From Eubacteriales bacterium (lineage in GTDB: Bacteria; Bacillota; Clostridia; Acetivibrionales; STF1-152), in the NCBI GenBank assembly GCA_028703215.1, contig JAQVNH010000068.1, positions 1 through 6,226 on the forward strand: 6,226 nucleotides of DNA. The letters run 5' to 3'. Positions within the stretch are counted from its first letter, which is position 1. Every line of letters begins with the position of its first letter. The notes below the pieces were generated by a model. It ran no database searches and was not told the DNA's origin. It saw only the letters and a list, made by a program, of their open reading frames with translations. Below are positions 1 through 6,226 of this stretch, one piece after another. Both the position numbers and the translations under genes were made by a program.

Positions 1-37
1 GTAGAAAAAGCTTAAGAAACCTCAGGAGGAACATGAT

Positions 38-184
38 ATGACACATATCAGAAAAATAAACGGCAAGAGCATCACAAAAATATCAAAAGTACAGGGCTGC
101 GGCGAATGCCAGGCATCCTGCCAGTCGGCATGTAAAACATCATGCACTGTGGGTAATCAGAAATGCGAGAACACCAGGCAATAA
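38..184 (+). CDS. scfA: SCIFF ranthipeptide precursor ScfA (48 aa)
   Basis: This small gene encodes the substrate peptide of a radical SAM-modified RiPP (ribosomally made, post-translationally modified peptide). Read directly, the product has an 18-20 residue basic leader starting MTHIRKINGK. A cysteine-rich core follows with Cys at 21, 24, 28, 32, 36 and 43, including the near-invariant SCIFF stretches GCGECQ, CQSACKTSCTV and NQKCEN. Six cysteines in about 45 residues is the family signature. A strong AGGAGGA site at 24-30 lies 7 bases before the ATG; the earlier ATG at 33 stops after two codons. In characterised homologues the maturase joins a Cys sulfur to the gamma carbon of a Thr; by position the equivalent pair here would be Cys32 and Thr37, which is inference. 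The maturase gene follows directly. No dedicated protease or exporter gene is visible. The biological role is unsettled; signalling has been proposed in some clostridia. The family call is very secure. Confidence 0.96.
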   Translation: MTHIRKINGKSITKISKVQGCGECQASCQSACKTSCTVGNQKCENTRQ

Positions 185-248
185 ACAAAATGCCATGTTG
201 CATGCATGAGCGATGAATTCGCATAAATAAGCAAAGAAAATATCGGAT

Positions 249-283
249 AAAAATGTGAAAAGAGACTTCTTTTCACATTTTTT
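249..283 (+). terminator. Intrinsic terminator/attenuator between scfA and scfB
   Basis: Bases 249-263 and 268-282 form a perfect 15-bp inverted repeat around a four-base loop (GACT). The core arm is AAATGTGAAAAGA, and a run of six T covers 278-283. The stem is A+T rich, and most of the T run pairs with the A run at 249-253, so strength is uncertain. It sits 65 bases after the scfA stop and ends 12 bases before the scfB ribosome binding site. It therefore most likely terminates part of the transcription leaving scfA, giving more precursor than enzyme mRNA, and it also protects the scfA 3' end. The rest of the 185-306 gap holds no gene that I can support. Confidence 0.75.
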
Positions 284-294
284 GTGATTTGTCC

Positions 295-300
295 GGGAGG
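295..300 (+). promoter_or_regulatory. Ribosome binding site that fixes the scfB start
   Basis: GGGAGG lies 6 bases before the ATG at 307. An in-frame TTG at 289 would place this site inside the coding region and has no site of its own upstream, so the ATG at 307 is preferred. The resulting N-terminus (MVHHYR...NIVLDVNSGAV) is what SCIFF maturases usually show. Confidence 0.85.
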
Positions 301-306
301 CAATAC

Positions 307-1695
307 ATGGTACACCATTACAGGATGCATGATACGAATATTGTTTTAGATGTCAACAGCGGGGCGGTATTTCAATTTGACGATACAGCTTATGAAGTGC
401 TTAAGCTATATATCAAATCAAGGGATGAAGACTCCAACATTGCAAGCATCAGTGATATAAGGGATCTTAAGATGCTGAGATCATTTTCTTGCCGCGACAT
501 CGATGAAAAAATATTGAACGAAAGCATAAACGAGATCGGAGAACTTGAAAAAGAAGGATTGCTCTTCTCTCCGGAAGGCGATATCGAAGCTGCCCTGGAG
601 AAGCTTGGAACCGGAGTAATAAAGTCGATGTGCATAAATATAGCGCATGACTGCAATATGAGATGCGGATATTGCTTTGCTTCCACAGGCAGTTTCGGTC
701 ACGGTCGTCTCTTAATGGACAAAGAAACGGGATTTCGCGCCATAGATTACCTGACTGCCAACTCCGGCAGCCGAGTTAATCTCGAGGTTGATTTTTTTGG
801 CGGAGAACCGCTGATGAATTTTGACGCCATAGTAGAAATAATAAATTATGCAAGATCTATTGAAAAGACAAAAAATAAACATTTCAGGTTCACTATAACA
901 ACAAACGGGCTTGCGCTTGACGAGGCAAAAATGACTAAGATCAACGAGCTTTTTGACAATGTGGTCCTCAGTCTTGACGGAACTGAAAAAACAAATGACA
1001 GGATGAGAAAACTGCCAAACGGGGGGGGCAGCTACAAGCATATAATGCCGAAAATCAAGAAAATGTGTGAAATAAGAGGAGAAAGAGACCATTATGTAAG
1101 AGGAACATTTACAGCTTATAACATTCAGTTTTCAAAGGATGTGCTGCATCTGGCCGATCTCGGGTTTAAAAGCATATCTCTCGAACCGGTCGTTACGGAT
1201 AAAAAAAATGTTTATGCCATCAAGGAGGAACATCTTGATGAGCTATACAACGAATATGAATGGCTGGCAAAGGAATATTTGAACAGAAAAAACAAAAAAA
1301 ACTCGTTCAGGTATTTCCATTTCAACATCGATCTTGAAAACGGACCTTGCCTGGCAAAGAGGGTAAAAGGGTGCGGAGCCGGATACGAATATGTAGCAGT
1401 GACGCCCGAGGGAGACATATATCCATGTCATCAGTTTGTTGGCAAGAAAGAATTTATACTTGGGAATCTTTATAAAGAAGGATTTAAAAAAGAAATAGCT
1501 GAAAAATTCAAGTCCAGCAACATTACGACGAAGGAGATCTGCAGGAACTGCTGGGCAAAATTCTTTTGCAGCGGGGGATGCGCCGCAAATGCTTTTGAAC
1601 AAAACGGAGATATTTCTATCCCATATGATATCAGCTGCAAACTTCAGAAAAAAAGAATAGAATGCGCGATTTGGCTTAAAACCATGGGGATGTAA
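307..1695 (+). CDS. scfB: SCIFF maturase, radical SAM/SPASM thioether-forming enzyme ScfB
   Basis: This cytosolic 462-residue enzyme should use S-adenosylmethionine and iron-sulfur clusters to form a thioether crosslink in ScfA, whose gene lies just upstream. Residues 1 to about 95 fit the N-terminal peptide-binding (RiPP recognition element, PqqD-like) domain, including NIVLDVNSGAVFQFDD. The radical SAM motif is C116-x3-C120-x2-C123 (HDCNMRCGYC), followed by GGEP at 165-168 and a TTNG segment at 198-201. A full seven-cysteine SPASM pattern follows: C356, C374, C412, C415, C421, C425 and C444, with the expected spacings x12-G-x4-C, Cx2C, Cx5C and Cx3C. These would hold two auxiliary 4Fe-4S clusters; in the structurally studied homologue CteB one auxiliary cluster has an open site near the substrate. 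An extra Cys348 precedes the SPASM region. Length matches the family, at about 450 residues. An eight-G run at 1021-1028 is a possible slippage site. The gene looks intact. Confidence 0.96.
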   Translation: MVHHYRMHDTNIVLDVNSGAVFQFDDTAYEVLKLYIKSRDEDSNIASISDIRDLKMLRSFSCRDIDEKILNESINEIGELEKEGLLFSPEGDIEAALEKLGTGVIKSMCINIAHDCNMRCGYCFASTGSFGHGRLLMDKETGFRAIDYLTANSGSRVNLEVDFFGGEPLMNFDAIVEIINYARSIEKTKNKHFRFTITTNGLALDEAKMTKINELFDNVVLSLDGTEKTNDRMRKLPNGGGSYKHIMPKIKKMCEIRGERDHYVRGTFTAYNIQFSKDVLHLADLGFKSISLEPVVTDKKNVYAIKEEHLDELYNEYEWLAKEYLNRKNKKNSFRYFHFNIDLENGPCLAKRVKGCGAGYEYVAVTPEGDIYPCHQFVGKKEFILGNLYKEGFKKEIAEKFKSSNITTKEICRNCWAKFFCSGGCAANAFEQNGDISIPYDISCKLQKKRIECAIWLKTMGM

Positions 1696-1705
1696 AATAA
1701 CATGA

Positions 1706-1752
1706 TTGACAATAAAGGAAAAAGGGTCGCAGTGTCGAATATATACTGTGAC
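1706..1752 (+). promoter_or_regulatory. Possible promoter/operator region ahead of dnaG
   Basis: The 80-base gap between scfB and dnaG contains an imperfect dyad: GTCGCAGT at 1726-1733 and ACTGTGAC at 1745-1752, which pair over 8 positions with one G-U. The right arm overlaps a -10-like TATACT at 1742-1747. A perfect TTGACA is at 1706-1711, but it is 30 bases from that -10, too far for a normal sigma-A promoter. No T run follows the dyad at once, so it is not a standard terminator. It may be a regulatory site, a weak promoter, or chance. The dnaG ribosome binding site (AAGG, 1765-1768) follows and is weak. Confidence 0.25.
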
Positions 1753-1775
1753 AAATGTTGTTTTAAGGCGATCAT

Positions 1776-3554
1776 ATGAGCTCTTTTTACACTGATGAGA
1801 CAATCGAAGAGGTTAGGATGGCAAATGACATAGTTGATGTTGTTTCTGACTATGTCAAACTCGAAAAGAAGGGCAAGTATTATTTCGGTCTTTGTCCTTT
1901 TCACAAAGAAAAAACGCCTTCTTTTTCCGTTACCCCCTCAATGCAGATATTCAACTGTTTTGGATGCTCCAAGGGCGGGAATGTGATTCATTTCATAATG
2001 GGAGTAGAAAACCTGGATTTTGTCGACGCAATAAAATTTCTGGCAGACAAAGCACATATCGCACTTCCTGAAAACAGCGAGCGAGAGGACAAAAATGCGG
2101 CGATCCGAAATGAAGTGAGAAGAGCGAATAAAGAAGCCGCGAGATTCTTTTATGCCGCACTTAATTCCGAAGAGGGGCTCCATGCCCGGACGTATCTTCA
2201 GAAAAGGAAGCTCGGCAGCTCTGCGATAACAAAATTCGGACTGGGATACTCGCCGGCAAAAGGAGACAAATTAACAGAAACGCTTAAGAATAAAAGCTTT
2301 TCCGAAGATATTCTCCTTAAAAGCGGTCTTGTGATAAAAGGCAGGAACGGAATATTCGAACGCTTTAAAGGACGAGTCATGTTCCCGATATTTGACGTTC
2401 GAGGCAATGTCATCGGGTTTGGGGGAAGGTCTATAGATGACTCAAATCCCAAATATATGAATTCGCCTGAAACGATTGTATATAACAAAAGGAACACATT
2501 ATACGGCTTGAATTTTGCAAAGAATTCAGGCGAAAAAAGAGTGGTCATCGTAGAAGGATACCTTGATGCGATCACGCTGCACCAGAGCGGCATCACTAAC
2601 GCGGTGGCATCCCTGGGAACAGCGCTGACGGAAAATCAGGGACGGCTGCTCAAAAAATATTATGATGAGATGATCATTTCATTTGACACCGACACCGCAG
2701 GAAAAAATGCGGCGCTTAGAGGTCTCGACCTGCTGGATGAAATAGGGTGCAATGTAAGGGTACTCATCATCCCGGACAGAAAAGATCCGGATGATTTTAT
2801 CAAGGCGCACGGAGCGGAAGAATTCCGGAAACTTATGGATAACTCACTTTCGCTTGTTGAATATAAGATAAAGGTTTATAAATCCGAGAATGAAACAGAG
2901 ACGACCGAAGGCAAAATCAAATTTATAAACAAAATGGCAGCCGCGCTATCGCAGCTGGATAATAAGATCAGCACCGAAATGTATGCCAAAAAACTTGCTC
3001 ATGAATACAGGATAAGCGAAGAATCGATTCTGGCGGAAATAATGAAGCTTCAAAAGCCAAAGAAACAATTAAGACAGGGTGCGCAGTCAAAAAACAGGGA
3101 AGGTTTAAACAGTGCCGCAAGGGGTATAGAAGAACAGAGAAACTATCATGACGAATTATTGATGCTTGCGGCAATAGCTTCTGACAATCAGGTTTATGAC
3201 ATGATAAAAAAGAATATAACTCTGGATGATTTTTTGAATGATGAAATAAAACTTGCTGCCGAGATGATTTTTGAAAGGATAGCAAACAACATAACCGTAA
3301 CGCCGCCGGAGGTTCTGAATATGCTCAAGCCGGAGACAGTGCCGGAACTATCCATGATATTTGAGAAAGAGTGCGTATTTGACAGTAACAGAAAACCGGT
3401 GGACATTGTTAAGAAGATCAAAATAAACAGGTTGAACAGAAGAAAGCAGGAAATATTCGACAGGATTAAAACAAAAAATAATTCAGACGATCAGGATATC
3501 AGGAATCTGACGCAGGAATTAGACCAGATCATAAGGATGCTGTCGGAAATTTAG
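1776..3554 (+). CDS. dnaG: DNA primase DnaG
   Basis: DnaG makes the short RNA primers that start leading- and lagging-strand DNA synthesis, working with the replicative helicase at the fork. The 592-residue product has the three expected parts. The N-terminal zinc domain has ligands C40, H43, C61 and C64 (LCPFHKEKTPSF and FNCFGCSKGG). The catalytic core contains ERFKGRVMFPIFD (195-207) and GGRSI. Its TOPRIM fold shows VEGYLDAI with Glu260 and Asp264, and the metal-binding DTD at 304-306 within SFDTDTAGK. From about 430 a basic linker leads to the helicase-binding C-terminal domain (about 455-592). Length is normal and all key acidic residues are present. The ATG at 1776 gives the typical MSSFYTDETIEEVR start, although the AAGG ribosome binding site 7 bases upstream is weak, consistent with modest expression. 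rpoD begins 30 bases after the stop, the conserved Firmicutes order. Confidence 0.98.
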   Translation: MSSFYTDETIEEVRMANDIVDVVSDYVKLEKKGKYYFGLCPFHKEKTPSFSVTPSMQIFNCFGCSKGGNVIHFIMGVENLDFVDAIKFLADKAHIALPENSEREDKNAAIRNEVRRANKEAARFFYAALNSEEGLHARTYLQKRKLGSSAITKFGLGYSPAKGDKLTETLKNKSFSEDILLKSGLVIKGRNGIFERFKGRVMFPIFDVRGNVIGFGGRSIDDSNPKYMNSPETIVYNKRNTLYGLNFAKNSGEKRVVIVEGYLDAITLHQSGITNAVASLGTALTENQGRLLKKYYDEMIISFDTDTAGKNAALRGLDLLDEIGCNVRVLIIPDRKDPDDFIKAHGAEEFRKLMDNSLSLVEYKIKVYKSENETETTEGKIKFINKMAAALSQLDNKISTEMYAKKLAHEYRISEESILAEIMKLQKPKKQLRQGAQSKNREGLNSAARGIEEQRNYHDELLMLAAIASDNQVYDMIKKNITLDDFLNDEIKLAAEMIFERIANNITVTPPEVLNMLKPETVPELSMIFEKECVFDSNRKPVDIVKKIKINRLNRRKQEIFDRIKTKNNSDDQDIRNLTQELDQIIRMLSEI

Positions 3555-3584
3555 CCGGCGTATTTACCGGGAGGAGAAGCAAAA

Positions 3585-4664
3585 ATGAAACAGCAAAACG
3601 AATCAAAGAAAACTTTACTGAAAGAGCTTGTTGAAAAGGGCAGAGGGAAAGGCGTACTCACATATAAGGAGATCATGGATGCATTTGAGGAAACGGAACT
3701 CGCCCCCGAAGAAATAGAAAAAATATATGACACCCTCGAAAAAGTCGGCATTGATGTAGTTGGGGAGATCGACCAGGAACTTGAAGAGATACAGACAAGC
3801 AGCGAGGAAATAGATATTTCGATTCCTGAGGGTATAAGCATTGATGACCCGGTAAGAATGTATCTGAAAGAGATCGGAAAAGTACAGCTTCTGACAGCCG
3901 ATGAGGAGGTTTCCCTGGCAAAAAAAATGGAGGAGGGCGACAACGCTGCAAAAAAACGTCTGGCGGAGGCAAATCTGCGATTAGTCGTAAGTATAGCGAA
4001 AAGATATGTCGGAAGAGGGATGCTGTTTCTTGATCTGATACAGGAAGGAAATCTGGGGCTTATAAAAGCCGTAGAAAAATTTGATTACAGAAAAGGCTTC
4101 AAGTTCAGCACCTATGCCACATGGTGGATAAGACAGGCGATCACCAGAGCTATTGCCGACCAGGCAAGGACTATCAGGATACCGGTTCACATGGTGGAAA
4201 CGATAAACAAGCTTATCAGAGTCTCGCGCCAGCTCCTTCAGGAACTCGGAAGGGAGCCGCAGCCTGAGGAGGTTGCAAAAGAGATGGGAATGACGCTCGA
4301 AAAAGTCAGGGAGATAATCAAAATATCACAGGAACCGGTTTCGCTTGAAACTCCTATTGGGGAAGAAGAAGACAGTCATCTGGGTGATTTTATTCCTGAT
4401 GACGACGCCCCGGCGCCTGCGGAAGCCGCTGCCTTTACACTGCTGAAAGAGCAGCTGATCGATGTTCTGGATACTCTTACGCCGAGGGAGGAAAAAGTTT
4501 TGAAACTCAGATTCGGGCTGGATGACGGCAGAGCCCGTACACTTGAGGAGGTTGGAAAGGAGTTCAACGTGACGAGAGAGCGCATCCGTCAGATCGAGGC
4601 AAAGGCTTTACGCAAACTCAGACACCCGAGCAGATCAAAGAAGCTGAAGGACTACCTCGATTGA
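3585..4664 (+). CDS. rpoD: RNA polymerase primary sigma factor RpoD/SigA
   Basis: This is the housekeeping sigma-70 factor that directs RNA polymerase to -10/-35 promoters. The 359-residue protein has an acidic region 1.1 (about 1-75, with KELVEKGRGKGVLTYKEI). Region 1.2 starts at DPVRMYLKEIG (88-98). Region 2 spans about 129-199, with NLRLVVSIAKRY, the core-binding DLIQEGNLGLIKAVEKFDY, and STYATWWIRQAI for -10 recognition and melting. Region 3 starts at PVHMVETINK (200-209). Region 4 (about 290-356) ends in the -35-binding helix-turn-helix, with EEVGKEFNVTRERIRQIE at 321-338. It lacks the long insert between regions 1 and 2 found in proteobacterial RpoD, and its length is near that of B. subtilis SigA, as expected in Firmicutes. 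The ATG is preceded by a strong GGGAGGAG (3569-3576) at 8 bases, much better than the dnaG site, so translation of rpoD should exceed that of dnaG from a shared transcript. Confidence 0.98.
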   Translation: MKQQNESKKTLLKELVEKGRGKGVLTYKEIMDAFEETELAPEEIEKIYDTLEKVGIDVVGEIDQELEEIQTSSEEIDISIPEGISIDDPVRMYLKEIGKVQLLTADEEVSLAKKMEEGDNAAKKRLAEANLRLVVSIAKRYVGRGMLFLDLIQEGNLGLIKAVEKFDYRKGFKFSTYATWWIRQAITRAIADQARTIRIPVHMVETINKLIRVSRQLLQELGREPQPEEVAKEMGMTLEKVREIIKISQEPVSLETPIGEEEDSHLGDFIPDDDAPAPAEAAAFTLLKEQLIDVLDTLTPREEKVLKLRFGLDDGRARTLEEVGKEFNVTRERIRQIEAKALRKLRHPSRSKKLKDYLD

Positions 4665-4671
4665 GCAGGGG

Positions 4672-4677
4672 TATAAT
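4672..4677 (+). promoter_or_regulatory. Exact TATAAT after rpoD, possible weak internal promoter
   Basis: A perfect -10 consensus lies 8 bases after the rpoD stop and 20 bases before the trmK ATG. At 16-18 bases upstream, inside the rpoD 3' end, there is nothing like TTGACA, and there is no TGn extension. Transcription would start around 4684, nearly on top of the trmK ribosome binding site. It is probably chance or very weak. Confidence 0.15.
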
Positions 4678-4697
4678 CAGTCACCGGCAGGTTGATC

Positions 4698-5405
4698 ATG
4701 GCAATTAAACTGGAAGGCAGATTAAAAGCGATTGCAGATAATGTTCCTGCGTGCGCTGCAGTTGCAGACATAGGAACGGACCATGCGCTGATCCCGATCT
4801 ATCTGGTATCTCACGGAATATGCTCCAGGGCGATCGCGACGGATATAAGAAAAGGTCCCATCGCCGCAGCAAATCGTAATATATCGAGGTATGGCCTGGA
4901 AAATGCTATTGAAACAAGGATAGGTTTCGGGCTTGCGCCGTTATCTGAAAAAGAAGCGGAAACAATTATTATTGCGGGCATGGGCGGAATTTTGATCTCT
5001 GATATTCTCAGAGAGGGCATGCCAAAAGTTTTTGGATCCGCAAATATGATAATACAGCCGATGTATGCCGTGGAATATCTTCGGGAGTGGCTTCAGATGA
5101 AAGGTTTTGAGATCTATGACGAAGATCTGGCCGAAGAAGGCAACAAGCTTTACAATATTTTTAAAGTCAGGACGTCCCGAATCAGTAAAAAGACGACGGA
5201 AATCGAAAACATATTAGGCAAAGCGCTTATAGAAAAAAAACACCCGCTTCTGAAAAAATACATTCAGAAACAAATAAAAATTTACAACAAAATAAGCGGC
5301 GGCCTCTCTAAGGCAAGAAAAAGCTCCGCAGAAGCCGAATGCGAACTTCATAAAACAAATCTGATCATTGAATATCTTATTGAAATGGATAAATCACAAA
5401 GCTGA
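4698..5405 (+). CDS. trmK: tRNA (adenine(22)-N1)-methyltransferase TrmK
   Basis: TrmK methylates N1 of adenine 22 in the D-arm region of tRNA, using S-adenosylmethionine, in the cytosol. The 235-residue product has the class I methyltransferase motif I VADIGTDHALIPIYL (22-36) and an acidic strand end ATDI (47-50). The family-typical AGMGG at 93-97 replaces the usual NPPY-like motif, and IQPMYAVEYLREWL (119-132) follows. Residues about 165-232 form a charged, helical C-terminal part, probably the coiled-coil domain used in tRNA binding. An in-frame TTG at 4692 sits directly on the ribosome binding site GGCAGG (4686-4691), whereas the ATG at 4698 is correctly spaced at 6 bases and is chosen. 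Its place just downstream of rpoD matches B. subtilis, where this gene was called yqfN. It looks intact. The family assignment is strong by both motif and context. Confidence 0.95.
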   Translation: MAIKLEGRLKAIADNVPACAAVADIGTDHALIPIYLVSHGICSRAIATDIRKGPIAAANRNISRYGLENAIETRIGFGLAPLSEKEAETIIIAGMGGILISDILREGMPKVFGSANMIIQPMYAVEYLREWLQMKGFEIYDEDLAEEGNKLYNIFKVRTSRISKKTTEIENILGKALIEKKHPLLKKYIQKQIKIYNKISGGLSKARKSSAEAECELHKTNLIIEYLIEMDKSQS

Positions 5406-5446
5406 CAAATAAAATTGATGGATTGAAAAAATCGATCAGGGAAAAA

Positions 5447-5461
5447 GGGGAGATAATATTG
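5447..5461 (+). promoter_or_regulatory. Ribosome binding site and TTG start of the Nif3-family gene
   Basis: GGGGAG at 5447-5452 is 6 bases before a TTG at 5459-5461. Starting there gives NTTVGDIKAYFD...SWDNTGLLIG, which aligns with the usual N-terminus of YqfO/Nif3 proteins. There is no in-frame ATG nearby. The other in-frame TTG, at 5423, would put the ribosome binding site inside the gene and add residues the family lacks. A TTG start suggests reduced translation. Confidence 0.8.
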
Positions 5462-6226
5462 AATACCACTGTCGGAGACATTAAGGCGTATTTTGATAAA
5501 AGATTTCCCGCCTGTCTGAAAGAAAGCTGGGATAACACGGGACTGCTTATAGGCAGGATAGAAAAAACAGTCAAAAAAATCATTGTATGTCTCGACATAA
5601 CCAAAAGCGTCTTGGAGGAAGCTAAAGCAGACAATGCCGACCTGATAATAACTCATCATCCGGTAATATTCAGACCTTTGACTCAAATCACAACGGAAAC
5701 AGCCTCCGGAAGGATGATTTGCGATATTGTCGGAAACGATATCGCGGTATATTCGGCACACACAAATCTTGATGCCGCGCCGGACGGTTTGAACTTCATG
5801 CTTGCGTCAGCGCTTGGGTTGCAAAATGCAGTCGATTTAAATGATTACGCTGAAGAAAAATTATTTAAAGTCGTAATATACGTTCCCAGGGAATGTCTTG
5901 AATCAGTACGTAAAGAGATGATCGAAAACGGGGCGGGACATATCGGAAAATACAGTGAATGCACATTTGCATCCGAAGGCATAGGCACCTTCAAACCTGA
6001 AGACGGCTCAAATCCGTACATAGGAGAAAAAGGGAGGCTGATCAAAGTCGATGAGGTCAGACTTGAGACGATCGTTCCGGAACCAGAACTGGACAAAATG
6101 CTGAAGGCCGCTTTATCAGCGCATCCTTATGAAGAACCCGCCTATGACATCTATCGGTTAGAGAACGGATCGAAACGCGGAATGGGCAAAGTCGGGTATG
6201 CTGACGGCTCATACGAAATGAAAGAT
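5459..6226 (+). CDS. yqfO: Nif3/YqfO-family (DUF34) metal-binding protein, 3' end outside window
   Basis: The first 256 residues of a Nif3-like dinuclear metal protein are present, running open to the right edge. The N-terminal half carries SWDNTGLLIG (23-32), the metal-binding THHP (His66, His67) and HTNLD (His101, Asp105). From about residue 134 to 232 lies the PII/CutA1-like insert typical of the long Firmicutes YqfO form, seen as KLFKVVIYVPRECLESV and AHPYEEPAYDIY. Known YqfO proteins are about 370 residues, so roughly 110 are missing, including the last metal ligands (a His and a Glu). Databases often call this family GTP cyclohydrolase I type 2, from one bacterial member, but its physiological role is not settled, so I do not assign a reaction. 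It follows trmK by 53 bases, the same order as in Bacillus, and is probably co-transcribed. Truncation is by the window edge only; no internal stop is present. Confidence 0.95.
   Translation, partial: MNTTVGDIKAYFDKRFPACLKESWDNTGLLIGRIEKTVKKIIVCLDITKSVLEEAKADNADLIITHHPVIFRPLTQITTETASGRMICDIVGNDIAVYSAHTNLDAAPDGLNFMLASALGLQNAVDLNDYAEEKLFKVVIYVPRECLESVRKEMIENGAGHIGKYSECTFASEGIGTFKPEDGSNPYIGEKGRLIKVDEVRLETIVPEPELDKMLKAALSAHPYEEPAYDIYRLENGSKRGMGKVGYADGSYEMKD

Noticed and set aside
190..216. Eight-residue frame MPCCMHER in the scfA-scfB gap
   Set aside because: Too short, with no ribosome binding site at proper distance and no known family; it is probably chance.
198..227. Possible promoter TTGCAT ... 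CATAAA, and the palindrome TGCATGCA at 199-206
   Set aside because: Both boxes are weak matches (3/6 and 4/6), and the transcript would run straight into the terminator at 249-283. The 8-bp palindrome alone shows no repeated copy.
1201..1301. Eight-A runs at 1201-1208 and 1294-1301 in scfB (and another at 3920-3927 in rpoD) as frameshift or slippage sites
   Set aside because: They encode ordinary Lys/Asn stretches in an A-rich genome, and no downstream overlapping frame would make a programmed shift useful.
1243..1803. A 186-codon open frame on the minus strand across the scfB 3' end and the dnaG start
   Set aside because: It lies antisense to two well-supported genes, and its composition (Phe/Ser/Tyr-rich) is typical of a reverse shadow. 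The other minus-strand frames in the window are rejected for the same reason.
3555..3570. CCGG repeats flanking the region before the rpoD ribosome binding site
   Set aside because: Only a four-base stem with an eight-base loop; too weak to claim as a regulatory structure.
5416..5438. Hairpin between trmK and the Nif3-family gene (4 bp, one mismatch, 4 bp, GAAAA loop)
   Set aside because: Short, A+T-rich and not followed by a T run, so it is not a terminator. It does not cover the ribosome binding site, so I see no clear regulatory role.

Overview
The window looks like chromosomal DNA of an anaerobic Bacillota of class Clostridia. Two things point there. One is a SCIFF (six cysteines in forty-five) ranthipeptide precursor next to its radical SAM maturase, a pair close to universal in Clostridia. 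The other is the Firmicutes-type macromolecular synthesis cluster dnaG - rpoD - trmK - yqfO. Strong purine-rich Shine-Dalgarno sites and moderate-to-low G+C fit the same group. I cannot name genus or family from this alone. All six genes are on the + strand.

Left part (1-1695): a 48-codon gene (38-184) encodes the SCIFF precursor ScfA, with cysteines at residues 21, 24, 28, 32, 36 and 43. A 122-base gap follows, holding a perfect 15-bp hairpin with a T run just before the ribosome binding site of scfB (307-1695). ScfB is a 462-residue radical SAM/SPASM enzyme that should install a thioether crosslink in ScfA. The hairpin probably lets scfA be made in excess over scfB.

Middle and right (1776-6226): dnaG (DNA primase) begins 80 bases after scfB, and the gap holds a small dyad over a -10-like sequence but no convincing terminator. 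It is followed at short spacing by rpoD (primary sigma factor), trmK (tRNA A22 N1-methyltransferase) and a yqfO/Nif3-family gene (DUF34) that starts at TTG and is cut by the right edge after 256 codons. Gaps of about 30, 33 and 53 bases and the absence of terminators suggest one operon linking replication initiation, housekeeping transcription and tRNA modification.

The housekeeping genes look intact and ordinary. The distinctive part is the peptide-modification pair, especially the small precursor gene, its attenuator-like hairpin, and its position directly upstream of the primase/sigma operon. I found no mobile elements, tRNA or rRNA genes, CRISPR arrays or large repeats.
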